From an uncultured Coriobacteriaceae bacterium (GTDB taxonomy: Bacteria; Actinomycetota; Coriobacteriia; Coriobacteriales; Atopobiaceae), in the NCBI GenBank assembly GCA_900552935.1, contig USBN01000002.1, positions 1-64,000 on the forward strand: DNA of 64,000 nt, given 5' to 3'. Position 1 is the stretch's first letter; each line of letters starts with the position of its first letter. The position numbers were made by a program, and so were the translations under genes. Below are positions 1 to 8,460 of the stretch, in pieces. The notes beneath the pieces are model-generated. The model did not search any database and was not told where the DNA came from. It was given only the letters and a program-made list of their open reading frames with translations.

Positions 1-129
1 CGGGCGCGCGACGGGCGAACAGGGGTGGCAGCAGGGGTGGCGGGGCCACACGCAACGTCCGTGGCCTTCGCGGCCTCGGCGCCCGTCGTCTCGTACATCG
101 AACCGGTCGTCAACGCCATCGCCCCCTAA
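1..129 (+). CDS. C-terminal tail of an unidentified protein (5' end outside window)
   Basis: The first reading frame is open from base 1 and ends with TAA at 127-129, giving 42 residues ending in ...EPVVNAIAP. The tail is Ala/Val/Gly-rich and mildly hydrophobic, which would fit the end of a membrane or secreted protein, but there is no recognisable motif. A terminator-like hairpin (215-239) follows on the same strand, which supports a gene ending here. The frame could be open by chance in such GC-rich DNA, so confidence is modest. Confidence 0.45.
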   Translation, partial: RARDGRTGVAAGVAGPHATSVAFAASAPVVSYIEPVVNAIAP

Positions 130-214
130 AATAGCCTCGCCAATCGACACTATTCTGCCGCTGGCACATCCCCACCACACTTTCTTTCCCCAAATGTGCC
201 AATCTATATGTTTA

Positions 215-239
215 TGCGCCCTAAATAGGCGCACTTTTT
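215..239 (+). terminator. Hairpin plus T-run between the upstream gene and the DXS-like gene
   Basis: TGCGCC (215-220) pairs with GGCGCA (228-233) around a 7-nt loop and is followed by CTTTTT. This is a short intrinsic terminator on the plus strand. It lies only about 42 nt before the start of the next gene, leaving little room for a separate promoter, so it may instead act as an attenuator in that gene's leader. Confidence 0.65.
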
Positions 240-281
240 AGCACGATTCAAGAAACCGCAGGTCAGATGATGGGAGGGCAC

Positions 282-2078
282 ATGTATCTCGAGGGCATTG
301 CCACACCGGCAGACGTTCGCGCTCTCCCCGCCCAAGCGATGCGTCCCCTCTGCGAGGAAATCAGGTCCGCCATCATTGCGACCTGCGCCAAGGTGGGCGG
401 TCACGTGGGCCCCAACCTTGGTGTCGTCGAGCTTACGGTGGCGCTCCACCGCGTCTTTGACTCCCCTCGAGACAAGATCGTGTTCGACGTCTCCCATCAG
501 ACCTATGCGCACAAGATGCTCACCGGCCGTGCCGAGGCATTCATAAACCCAGAGCTCATGGGCGCAGTCTCCGGATTCGCCAGCCCCGTTGAGAGCAAGC
601 ACGACCACTTCTCCATGGGTCACACCTCGACCTCGGTGGGCCTCGCGCTTGGCCTCGCGAAGGCGCGCGACCTCGCGGGAGACACCTATGACGTCGTCGC
701 CGTCATTGGCGACGGTTCGCTGTCCGGCGGCCTCGCCTTCGAAGGTCTCGACAACGCGGCAGAGCTCGGCACGAACCTCATCATCGTCGTGAATGACAAC
801 GAGTGGTCCATCTCCGAGGACCACGGTGGCATCTACGCCAACCTCGCCGAGCTACGCGCCACGCGAGGCCACACCAAGGACAACTACTTCCGCTCGATGG
901 GTCTTGACTATCGCTACCTCGAGAACGGCAACGACGAGGCCGCCTGCGAGGAGGCCCTCGCGAGTCTGCGCGGCTGCGACCACCCCGTCGTGCTCCACAT
1001 CCACACCCATAAGGGCCTCGGCTTCGCCCCGGCGGAGGAAAATGAGGAGAGCTGGCATCACGTCGGCCCCTTCAACCCGGAGACTGGCGAGAAGCTCTCC
1101 GGTGGGCGCGCGAGCGGTGGCATCGTAATCACCCCGCCCGCCACCTATGCGGACATCACGGGTGACTATCTACTCAAGCGCATGGCCTCTGACCAGCAAC
1201 TTGTTGCCGTCTCTTCCGCCACGCCCTACATGATGGGCTTCACGCCCGACCGTCGCGCCGCGGCAGGCAAGCAGTTCGTCGACGTTGGCATTGCGGAGGA
1301 GCACGCCGTCACGCTGTGCGCCGGCCTCGCGGTTGGTGGTGCCAAGCCCGTCTACGGCGTCTACGGCACCTTCCTCCAGCGCACGTATGACCAGCTCTGG
1401 CACGACGTCTGCCTCAACGCCGCGCCGATCACGGTCCTTGTGTTCGGCTCGAGCGCCTTTGGCACGACCGATGCCACTCACCTGGGCTTTTATGACATCG
1501 CAATGCTCAGCGACATGCCAGGCCTCACCTACCTCGCGCCCACGTGCCGCGAGGAGTACCTCGCCATGCTCGACTGGGCGATCGACTGCCGCCGTGGTCC
1601 GTACGCGATTCGCGTGCCCGGAGCCGGCGTCGTCTCCCGCCCGAGCGTCGAGATTCCTGACGGCGGCTACGTCTTCGGCATCCCCGAGGTCGTCCACGAG
1701 GGCACGAGCGGTGCCGCGATTCTCGCGCTTGGATCCACCATGCCCCTAGGCGAGAAGGTGGTGGCACTCCTCGCGGAGAAGGGCATCAACGCCACGCTCG
1801 TCAACCCGCGTTACGCGTGCGGCATCGACTTCGACTGGGTGTATTCGCTCGCGGAGGAGAACCGCGTCGTGGTGACCCTCGAGGACGGCGTGCTCGACGG
1901 CGGCTTTGGCAGCCACATCGCCCGCATCCTCGGCCCCACCAACGCGCGTGTGCGCGGTTTTGGCCTGCCGCACGGCTTCCCGGATCGTTACGAGCCGGAA
2001 GACCTCCTCAACTGCTGTGGCCTGACCGAGAGAAGCGTCGCGAGCGAGGTCATCGACCTACTCGAGGAGTCGCTCTAA
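282..2078 (+). CDS. 1-deoxy-D-xylulose-5-phosphate synthase-family thiamine-diphosphate enzyme, divergent
   Basis: The 598-aa protein has the DXS fold order: an N-terminal thiamine-diphosphate domain with the HVGPNLGVVELTVALH block, the GDGSLSGG cofactor motif with downstream NDNEWSISE, then a transketolase-like pyrimidine domain (VDVGIAEEHAVT, catalytic Glu) and a C-terminal domain. ATG 282 is preferred over 267 because GGGAGGG sits 5-6 nt upstream. It is shorter than the usual 620-640 aa because the loop after NDNEWSISE is about 30 residues shorter. Compared with E. coli DXS (recalled sequence), Arg398 and His431 equivalents are kept (FLQRTYDQ, DATHLG), but Arg420, Asp427 and Arg478 equivalents read Gly, Thr and Gly. 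These help bind the acceptor phosphate, so the substrate may not be glyceraldehyde 3-phosphate. Family assignment is sure; the exact reaction is not. Confidence 0.85.
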   Translation: MYLEGIATPADVRALPAQAMRPLCEEIRSAIIATCAKVGGHVGPNLGVVELTVALHRVFDSPRDKIVFDVSHQTYAHKMLTGRAEAFINPELMGAVSGFASPVESKHDHFSMGHTSTSVGLALGLAKARDLAGDTYDVVAVIGDGSLSGGLAFEGLDNAAELGTNLIIVVNDNEWSISEDHGGIYANLAELRATRGHTKDNYFRSMGLDYRYLENGNDEAACEEALASLRGCDHPVVLHIHTHKGLGFAPAEENEESWHHVGPFNPETGEKLSGGRASGGIVITPPATYADITGDYLLKRMASDQQLVAVSSATPYMMGFTPDRRAAAGKQFVDVGIAEEHAVTLCAGLAVGGAKPVYGVYGTFLQRTYDQLWHDVCLNAAPITVLVFGSSAFGTTDATHLGFYDIAMLSDMPGLTYLAPTCREEYLAMLDWAIDCRRGPYAIRVPGAGVVSRPSVEIPDGGYVFGIPEVVHEGTSGAAILALGSTMPLGEKVVALLAEKGINATLVNPRYACGIDFDWVYSLAEENRVVVTLEDGVLDGGFGSHIARILGPTNARVRGFGLPHGFPDRYEPEDLLNCCGLTERSVASEVIDLLEESL

Positions 2079-2187
2079 CCCACCGTCCGCCGGACAGGCC
2101 GCGCCCAGGTGCGCCCGCGAGCCGCGTGCCCGCGCCGGCAGCGAGGCAGAGGATGCGACCGCCATCCTCAATCCACCTGAAGACGGG

Positions 2188-2745
2188 CTATCGCGTGCCG
2201 CCGTTCGCGACGGCGAGCCTGAACGCATCGAAGGCGCCCTTTATCTCAGCCTCTGAGGCAATGTCGCCGAGGCCCTTGAGGAAGTCCACGAACTCACTCA
2301 TATGCATGACGGGACAGGCGCAACGGACGCCCGTAAGGTCCGTCCCGTCATCGAACACGATCACGTACGTCACGTCCCTCTCGATGAATCCGCCGAGGAA
2401 CTTCTTCTGGCGGCGAACGTAAGTCAGAGGGGACGGAAAGGCCTGGCTCTCGCCGTCACGCTCGATTCGCCACGCCCCGTCGTCGCCCCCGCTCACGGCA
2501 CCCGTCGCATGCAGGCAGCACGCGGAGACGAACCCGCGGGTGGTAAGGACGGTCGCGAACCGCGCCGCCTCGTTGTCCAGCGCGTCATAGTAGGAGTTGA
2601 ACGCCAGGCGATGCCCGCCGAGCTCGTGCTCGAGCCACGCTGAGCGGGAGAAGTCTTGGTCGCCGCAGTACTTGCGGAAGTATTCGAAGAAATTGCCAAA
2701 GAGCTGCTGGTAGACAGAACCCTTGTAGGACGTCCATGCACTCAT
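2188..2745 (-). CDS. Hypothetical cytoplasmic protein, 185 aa
   Basis: The reading frame starts at ATG 2745 (MSAWTSYK), with GGAGGG about 6 nt upstream; the longer in-frame extension is Arg/Ser-rich and looks non-coding. The protein has no signal peptide or membrane segment. It contains aromatic-rich stretches (QQLFGNFFEYFRKY) and paired cysteines (SACCLHA and VRCACPVMH) that could form a metal or disulfide site. I do not recognise the family. It converges on the DXS-like gene and lies downstream of the NdpA-like gene on the same strand. Confidence 0.7.
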   Translation of the reverse strand: MSAWTSYKGSVYQQLFGNFFEYFRKYCGDQDFSRSAWLEHELGGHRLAFNSYYDALDNEAARFATVLTTRGFVSACCLHATGAVSGGDDGAWRIERDGESQAFPSPLTYVRRQKKFLGGFIERDVTYVIVFDDGTDLTGVRCACPVMHMSEFVDFLKGLGDIASEAEIKGAFDAFRLAVANGGTR

Positions 2746-2896
2746 CGTATGCCCTCCGATGGCCAACGGAATCACTGCGTAGAGGGTAATGATAGCCTTC
2801 GTGGCCAGGCGCGGGCACCGGCGGGCGTGGTTCCGGCCACCTCCTGCGTGCCCGTCGCACGCGGGCGCGGTCGCGCGCATCAGGCGCGCGCGGCGT

Positions 2897-3907
2897 CTAC
2901 TTGTTCTCGATGCTGCCGATGTTCTTGAGCTCGATCGAGATGAGGCCGTTGGCCTCGGTGGAGAACTGGATGAACTCCGGGTCATCGCCGTACTCCGCCG
3001 GGAACGAGACCTCGATGCCGGTGTCCGTCACGATGCGGTGGCAGCGCACGCGCTTCTGGGCAACGGCGCGACGGTCGACGGCGACGCGCTCCGGCAGGTG
3101 ACGCACGTCAGCCGCGGTCTCGAACGCGCGGCGCGCGGGCTCGGAGTCCTCGAAGACTTTCTCCGCGAGGCCATCACGCGAGAAGGAATCCTGTTCGTCG
3201 ACCTGCTCGGCGACGTAAGCCTTGGCGCGGGAGAGAGCCAGGGCGGCATTGGCACCGTGCTCCTCGGCGACCTGTTCCACGATCTCGGTCACGCAGTCGA
3301 TCGTCTCGCGAGCGCTCGCCTCAGAGCTGCACTGGAGCAGACCCTCGGGGATGAGCAGCGTGTCCTGGCCGTCGATGGAACGCGGCTTGTCGACATAGGC
3401 AATCTCGAGGTTGTCCGCACGCACGAGGGCCCAGCTCGCAAGCTTCTGGGTGGCGGCGGGCAGCACGCCATAGCGACGAACGATGTCGCAGCTCACCATC
3501 GAGCCAGCCTGGCTGACCTCGTGGACGAAGGCCTTCTTGCCCTCGAGGAGGAAAAGGCCAATGTAGCGCGTATCGTCACCATCGAGAAAATCCGCCATGA
3601 GGAGGTCCGTGCTGCGGGCGCCATCCGCACGCTGGAGTTCACCGAACAGGAAGCTCGCCACGGTTGCCGTCAGCGGGACGAACTCATCCGCGCCATGGAG
3701 GTAGCGGCTCACCTGGGTCGCGAGGGCGTTGTCCTGCCCGAACTTGCCGTGGCGGCAGTCCGTCGAGCCGAGGGACTTGCGGCAGATGCTCTGCACGTAG
3801 GACTTGACGGGCTTCTCCTCGAGGTCAAGCTCGGCCTTGGAGATGACGCTCACGGCAGAGTCGAGGTCGAGAACGTGCAGGACGGCCTTGTTCAGGCGGA
3901 CGATCAT
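2897..3907 (-). CDS. Nucleoid-associated protein, NdpA/YejK family
   Basis: The 336-aa protein begins MIVRLNKAVLHVLDLD, the typical opening of the 37-kDa nucleoid-associated family (Pfam NA37). The family also shows the conserved middle stretch seen here (MADFLDGDDTRYIGLFLLEGKKAFVHEV). E. coli YejK binds DNA in the nucleoid; the role here is inferred from family. The start is placed at 3907 because GGAGG lies 6 nt upstream, and the 20 extra residues of the longer frame look like leader sequence. The C-terminus ends in a beta-rich tail (EFIQFSTEANGLISIELKNIGSIE) and has no membrane segment. Confidence 0.8.
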   Translation of the reverse strand: MIVRLNKAVLHVLDLDSAVSVISKAELDLEEKPVKSYVQSICRKSLGSTDCRHGKFGQDNALATQVSRYLHGADEFVPLTATVASFLFGELQRADGARSTDLLMADFLDGDDTRYIGLFLLEGKKAFVHEVSQAGSMVSCDIVRRYGVLPAATQKLASWALVRADNLEIAYVDKPRSIDGQDTLLIPEGLLQCSSEASARETIDCVTEIVEQVAEEHGANAALALSRAKAYVAEQVDEQDSFSRDGLAEKVFEDSEPARRAFETAADVRHLPERVAVDRRAVAQKRVRCHRIVTDTGIEVSFPAEYGDDPEFIQFSTEANGLISIELKNIGSIENK

Positions 3908-4093
3908 GGGTGCCTCCAGCGGTTGGTACGAATTGCGAGGGTCTACTATACCCCGCCTCTGTGACATGACGAGGGCGTCGTGGCGGATGTGGATGCTTGT
4001 TGGCGCCTGGGGTGGCCACGGCGAACGAAACGCGCGAGCAGGCGCGCCGCCGAGCGTAGCGGGGTGAGCGGCGTCATGGCAAACCCGAGAGCC

Positions 4094-4576
4094 CTACCCC
4101 TCGAAGCCCCCGTCCTCGAGGAGTTGGGTGGCAGACGCGGTTGCGGCGGCAACGGCAAGTTGGTCGCAGCGCTCGTTGAGCTCGGCGCCCGCGTGTCCGC
4201 GGACCCATACCCAGCGCACGTCATGGGGCTTGGCAGCCGCAATCAGGCGCTTCCAGAGATCCGGGTTCTTCACCGGTTCCTTCTTGGCGTTCTTCCATCC
4301 GCGGCGCTGCCAGCCATCGACCCAATGCTGGTTGAACGCGTTCACGACGTATTGCGAGTCGCTGTGGACCTCCACCTCGCACGGACGCTTGAGCGCCTCG
4401 AGCGCAGCGATGGCAGCCATGAGCTCCATGCGGTTGTTCGTAGTGCGCGCATAGCCCTGCGAGAGTTCGCGCTCGTGAAGGACGCCCGCCTGATCGGTAT
4501 AGCGCAGCACCGCCCCATAGCCACCAGGACCTGGATTGCCCCTGCTAGAACCATCCGTATAGATAACGACCCTCAT
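4094..4576 (-). CDS. rnhA: Ribonuclease HI
   Basis: This 160-aa enzyme cleaves the RNA strand of RNA:DNA hybrids. The four carboxylates of RNase HI are visible: Asp in [11 protein letters not shown], Glu in NNRMELMAA, Asp in VHSDSQYVV, and Asp in NERCDQLAV, with the WVRGHAG histidine loop before the last. The basic protrusion segment ([16 protein letters not shown]) is present. ATG 4576 has AGGGGAG just upstream. It sits directly downstream of polA on the same strand, consistent with a replication/repair grouping. A short C-terminal tail ([14 protein letters not shown]) extends past the catalytic domain. Confidence 0.95.
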   Translation of the reverse strand: MRVVIYTDGSSRGNPGPGGYGAVLRYTDQAGVLHERELSQGYARTTNNRMELMAAIAALEALKRPCEVEVHSDSQYVVNAFNQHWVDGWQRRGWKNAKKEPVKNPDLWKRLIAAAKPHDVRWVWVRGHAGAELNERCDQLAVAAATASATQLLEDGGFEG

Positions 4577-4707
4577 ACGCTCCCCTCGCGTTTGTTGACT
4601 GAATACGCCGACTGGCGCCATGCGCGCCTCGCGGTGGCAACGTCCGCCGCCACCCGGAAATCGCGCCCCTCGCGGCGGCAACGGCTATCGCCACCCGGGC
4701 ACCACGA

Positions 4708-7572
4708 CTACTTCGCAGCCGCCCAATCCGCGCCGTAGGAAACCTCGGCCACCAGCGGGACACTCAGCGCCACCACGCCCTCCATGGTCTCCTTGACGAG
4801 CGCGCTCATAGCATCGAGCTCGGTCTCCGGCACCTCGAAGTCAAGTTCGTCGTGAATCTGGAGGACGAGCTTGCTCGTCATCCCCTCCTCGCGCATGCGC
4901 GCGTCGACCGCGACCATCGCGAGCTTGATGATGTCTGCCGCGGTGCCCTGCATGGGGTGGTTCATCGCCGTGCGCTCGCCAAAGTTGCGCAGGTTGGCGT
5001 TGCGCGCGAGGATGTCCGGCACGTGGCGCTTGCGGCCATACATCGTGGACGCCCAGACATTGCGTTTGGCAAGCGCGACGGTCTCGTCAAGGTAGCGGCG
5101 CACGCCGGGATAAGCCGCAAAGTAGCGATCGATCATCTCCTGCGCCTCAGCGCGCGAGATGCCAAGCGACGTGGAGAGCCCGTAGGCCTGTTGTCCGTAG
5201 ACGATACCGAAGTTCACTGCCTTAGCGCGACTGCGCATCACGGGCGTTACCTCGGACACGGGCACGCCAAAGACACGGGCGGCCGTCTCAGCATGGAAGT
5301 CCTCGCCCTCGCAGAAGGCCGCGATGAGGTGTTCGTCGCCAGAGAGATGCGCGAGCAGGCGCAGCTCGATCTGCGAGTAATCGCACGCGAGGAACACACT
5401 GCCCGGAGCCACCTTGAAGGCCGTTCGCACGCGATGCCCAAGCTCGGAACGAGTCGGGATGTTCTGCAGGTTGGGATTTGAGCTCGAAAGGCGACCCGTC
5501 GCCGTAACCGTCTGGTTGAGGCTGGTGTGAATGCGACCGTCACCTGCGATGAGCTCGGGCAGGGCGTCGAGATAGGTGCTCTTGATCTTGGCCTTCTCGC
5601 GGTAAGCGAGCACCTCGGCAACCACGTCATTCGTGCGGGCGAGGTCCTCGAGGACCTTGGCGTTGGTGGAATAGTAGCCACGCTGGGTCTTCTTGAGACC
5701 CGCCGTGGGCAGCCCCAGGTCATCAAAAAGCACACCGGAGAGCTGCATGGGACTATCGACGTTGAACTCGCGACCGGCGGCGGCAAAGATCTTCTGGCGG
5801 CTCTCCTCGATGTCCGCTCCCAGCTCACGCGATTGAGCGGCGAGGACCGCAGGATCAACGGCGAGGCCCATGCGCTCCATGCGTGCGAGTACGCCCACGA
5901 GCGGCATCTCCATCTGGTCCATCAGCTGGGCGGAGCCGTCACGTTCAAGCGCCTCGCGCAGGATGGGCACGAGCACGCGGCTCGCCGTCGCCGCGATGGC
6001 GGAGGTGGGAACGGCATCGGTCGCCTCGGGCAGCTCTCCCTCGAGATAGCGCTCGGCCACCTCTGCCACGGGATACGAACCATTAGAGGAATCGAGGAGG
6101 TAGGCGGCCACGCCCGTGTCGAAGAGGTTGGCCGGATCGCAAAGGGCGGGATCGAAGGAACGGCAATCCTCGTCCACCGCCGGCGCGACCGAGGAATCGC
6201 TCGGGTAGACGGCGTGCATGAGGGCCTTCACGTCGCCCGAAGCGATGCGCCAACCCTCAAGCGCGCGGACGAGTAGCGCGGAAGCCGCGTCGCCCTCGAG
6301 CTTGCCCATGCCAGTCTCGCAACTCGCCCAAACCACGAGATCAGGTGCGGGATCGAACAGCGTCGTCTGCGCGGGGGCCTCGCCGAGGGCGAGACCGACC
6401 CACTCCCCCGCCTCACCGGCGTCGCAAAGCGCTTCCTCGAGCGTGGAGCCCGAGAGGACCTTCGGCAGCTCGAACGCGGGCTTCGCCGCTGCTGCGGCGT
6501 CGGCCTCCGCCGTTGAGAGGGCGAGGACGCGACTCGTCATACCCGTAAAGCCCAGCTCGCCCATGGCGGCGCGGACCGTCTCGACATCAAACGTGGGGAA
6601 CTTCGCCGTAGACAAATCGAGCTCGATGGGGGCATCCGTGCGAATGGTCGCGACCTTGCGGCTGAGCAGGGCGTCGTCTATGTGGGCGCGGAGGTTCTCG
6701 CCCATCTTGCCCTTGACCTCGTCCGCATGGGCAATAACCTCGTCCAGGCTGCCGTACTGACAGATGAGCGCACTTGCCTTCTTGGGGCCGATGCCCGGCA
6801 CGCCGGGAATGTTGTCCGAGGTATCGCCCTTGAGGCCGTAGAAATCCGGAACGAGCTCCGGGGTAATGCCGTGGTAGAGATCATCGACGCTCTCCGGTGT
6901 CATGATGTTCACGTCTGAAACGCCCTTGCGCGTGGAGACGACATTCACGTGTTCCGTGACCAGCTGGTACATGTCGCGGTCGCCCGTGACAAGGTACATG
7001 TCATAGCCGGCAGCCTCGCCACGGCGAGCGAGCGTGCCGAGGATGTCATCGCCTTCCCAGCCCTCGAGCTCCACAACGGGAACGTCCATCGAGCGCAACA
7101 GATTCTTGACCATGGGGAACTGCTCGTGCAGGACCGGATCCATCGGCGGGCGCTGAGCCTTGTACTGCGGGAGCATCTCCATGCGCACGCGCGGCTTGCC
7201 CTTGTCAAACGCACAGATCACGCCGTTGGGACGGAAGCTCTCGACGAGCTTCACGAACATCGACACGAAGCCGAAGATGGCGTTGGTGGGTCGGCCGTCC
7301 GGCGCGGTCATCGTAGGTGGGATGGCGTGAAACGCGCGGTGCATAAGCGAATTGCCATCGATAACGGCGATGACGCGGCGCTCGGAGGCGTCGGGCGCGG
7401 CGTCGGGCGCGGAGGCGGCGGCCTCGCCGGCGACAGGGTCGGCAGCAGCGTCCATCGCGGCGGCGGACTCGGCGGCGGCCTCGGCGGATTCAGGCGCGGG
7501 TGCGGCGAACTCGGCGCCCTCAGTCACGGATACAGCTGCCACGTTCTTCTCGGCCATGTTCTCAGTCGTCAT
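4708..7572 (-). CDS. polA: DNA polymerase I
   Basis: The 954-aa protein has an Ala/Glu-rich N-terminal extension of about 65 residues, then a 5'-3' exonuclease domain (AVIDGNSLMHRAF, GDTSDNIPGVPGIGPKKA), a middle domain, and a family A polymerase domain. Polymerase motifs are intact: A (DYSQIELRLLAHLSGD), B (RSRAKAVNFGIVYGQ) and C (LQIHDELDFEVP). The middle domain lacks the DxE metal-binding pair of proofreading exonucleases, so 3'-5' exonuclease activity is probably absent, as in Taq and many Gram-positive enzymes. The start at 7572 has GAGGGAGA upstream; the extension upstream of it is Arg-rich shadow sequence. It acts in Okazaki fragment processing and repair, fitting its neighbours rnhA and nth. 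Confidence 0.95.
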   Translation of the reverse strand: MTTENMAEKNVAAVSVTEGAEFAAPAPESAEAAAESAAAMDAAADPVAGEAAASAPDAAPDASERRVIAVIDGNSLMHRAFHAIPPTMTAPDGRPTNAIFGFVSMFVKLVESFRPNGVICAFDKGKPRVRMEMLPQYKAQRPPMDPVLHEQFPMVKNLLRSMDVPVVELEGWEGDDILGTLARRGEAAGYDMYLVTGDRDMYQLVTEHVNVVSTRKGVSDVNIMTPESVDDLYHGITPELVPDFYGLKGDTSDNIPGVPGIGPKKASALICQYGSLDEVIAHADEVKGKMGENLRAHIDDALLSRKVATIRTDAPIELDLSTAKFPTFDVETVRAAMGELGFTGMTSRVLALSTAEADAAAAAKPAFELPKVLSGSTLEEALCDAGEAGEWVGLALGEAPAQTTLFDPAPDLVVWASCETGMGKLEGDAASALLVRALEGWRIASGDVKALMHAVYPSDSSVAPAVDEDCRSFDPALCDPANLFDTGVAAYLLDSSNGSYPVAEVAERYLEGELPEATDAVPTSAIAATASRVLVPILREALERDGSAQLMDQMEMPLVGVLARMERMGLAVDPAVLAAQSRELGADIEESRQKIFAAAGREFNVDSPMQLSGVLFDDLGLPTAGLKKTQRGYYSTNAKVLEDLARTNDVVAEVLAYREKAKIKSTYLDALPELIAGDGRIHTSLNQTVTATGRLSSSNPNLQNIPTRSELGHRVRTAFKVAPGSVFLACDYSQIELRLLAHLSGDEHLIAAFCEGEDFHAETAARVFGVPVSEVTPVMRSRAKAVNFGIVYGQQAYGLSTSLGISRAEAQEMIDRYFAAYPGVRRYLDETVALAKRNVWASTMYGRKRHVPDILARNANLRNFGERTAMNHPMQGTAADIIKLAMVAVDARMREEGMTSKLVLQIHDELDFEVPETELDAMSALVKETMEGVVALSVPLVAEVSYGADWAAAK

Positions 7573-7731
7573 CGGCGTCTCCCTCACTCGTGTTGTCCGC
7601 CGTCCATTGTACGTGGGAACCCTGACGCGCGGACGATTCGACATCCGAGCCACATCAACCCGACGTGCCCGAGCCCGAACTGCCAGCATCCCACGGCCCG
7701 GCGTGATCCGCACGTCATGCGTTCGAGGCGG

Positions 7732-8394
7732 CTAGCACTTCCCGACGCTCGGGCAGATATCCGCCATGGGACACTCGGCGCAGCGCGGGACCTTGGCACT
7801 GCAAACCTCACGCCCAAAGCGAATCCACTGGTGGTTGACATCGCGCCAGTATTCGCGAGGGAGCAGCTTGAGCAGGTCCTGCTCGGTCTTGAGCGGTTCC
7901 TTCTCGTGCGTCTTGGGACTCAGGGCTAGCCTGTGGGCGATGCGGTTCACGTGCGTGTCCACCGCGATGCCCTCAACGATGTCGAAGCTCACGTTGAGCA
8001 CGATGTTGGCGGTCTTGCGCCCCACGCCCGGCAGGCGCGTGAGCTCGGCCATCGTGTGCGGCACCTCCCCGCCATAGTCGCTCACGATCATCTGCGCGGC
8101 CTCGACGGCGTGCCTCGCCTTGCTCTTGTAGAAGCCCAGGCTACGGATGACCTCGGCGACCTCCTCCGGCGAGGCAGCAGCAAGGGCCTCGGGCGAGGGC
8201 CAGCGACGAAACAGCTCCGGCGTCACCTTGTTGACCTGTGCGTCCGTCGTCTGGGCGGAGAGCAGCACGGATATGACGAGGCGATAGGGGCTCCCGTGGT
8301 CGAGGAAGCACTCGACGGGCCCGTACATCTCCCCCAGGCGGTCGCAGAACTCGATTGCGCGCGCCCGCTTGGCGGCGTTCGTCTCGCGCGGCAT
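7732..8394 (-). CDS. nth: Endonuclease III (DNA glycosylase/AP lyase)
   Basis: The 220-aa enzyme removes oxidised pyrimidines. The helix-hairpin-helix LPGVGRKTAN carries the catalytic Lys, and VDTHVNR carries the catalytic Asp. The C-terminal Cys-X6-Cys-X2-Cys-X5-Cys (CSAKVPRCAECPMADIC) is the 4Fe-4S cluster site. ATG 8394 (MPRETNAAKR) has GGGGAGGG immediately upstream. The gene lies between polA and the terminator of the upstream deacetylase gene, so it probably has its own promoter in the short gap at 8395-8410 or is read through from upstream. Confidence 0.95.
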   Translation of the reverse strand: MPRETNAAKRARAIEFCDRLGEMYGPVECFLDHGSPYRLVISVLLSAQTTDAQVNKVTPELFRRWPSPEALAAASPEEVAEVIRSLGFYKSKARHAVEAAQMIVSDYGGEVPHTMAELTRLPGVGRKTANIVLNVSFDIVEGIAVDTHVNRIAHRLALSPKTHEKEPLKTEQDLLKLLPREYWRDVNHQWIRFGREVCSAKVPRCAECPMADICPSVGKC

Positions 8395-8410
8395 AAACCC
8401 TCCCCTAGAC

Positions 8411-8441
8411 AAAACGGGCCCCAAGCCATACCTGGGGCCCG
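8411..8441 (-). terminator. Intrinsic terminator after the NodB-domain gene
   Basis: On the minus strand CGGGCCCC (8441-8434) pairs with GGGGCCCG (8422-8415), followed by TTTT (8414-8411). It lies 20 bp past the stop codon of the 8461-10092 gene and just upstream of nth. Confidence 0.85.
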
Positions 8442-8460
8442 CGATAGTCAACCGTAAGCG

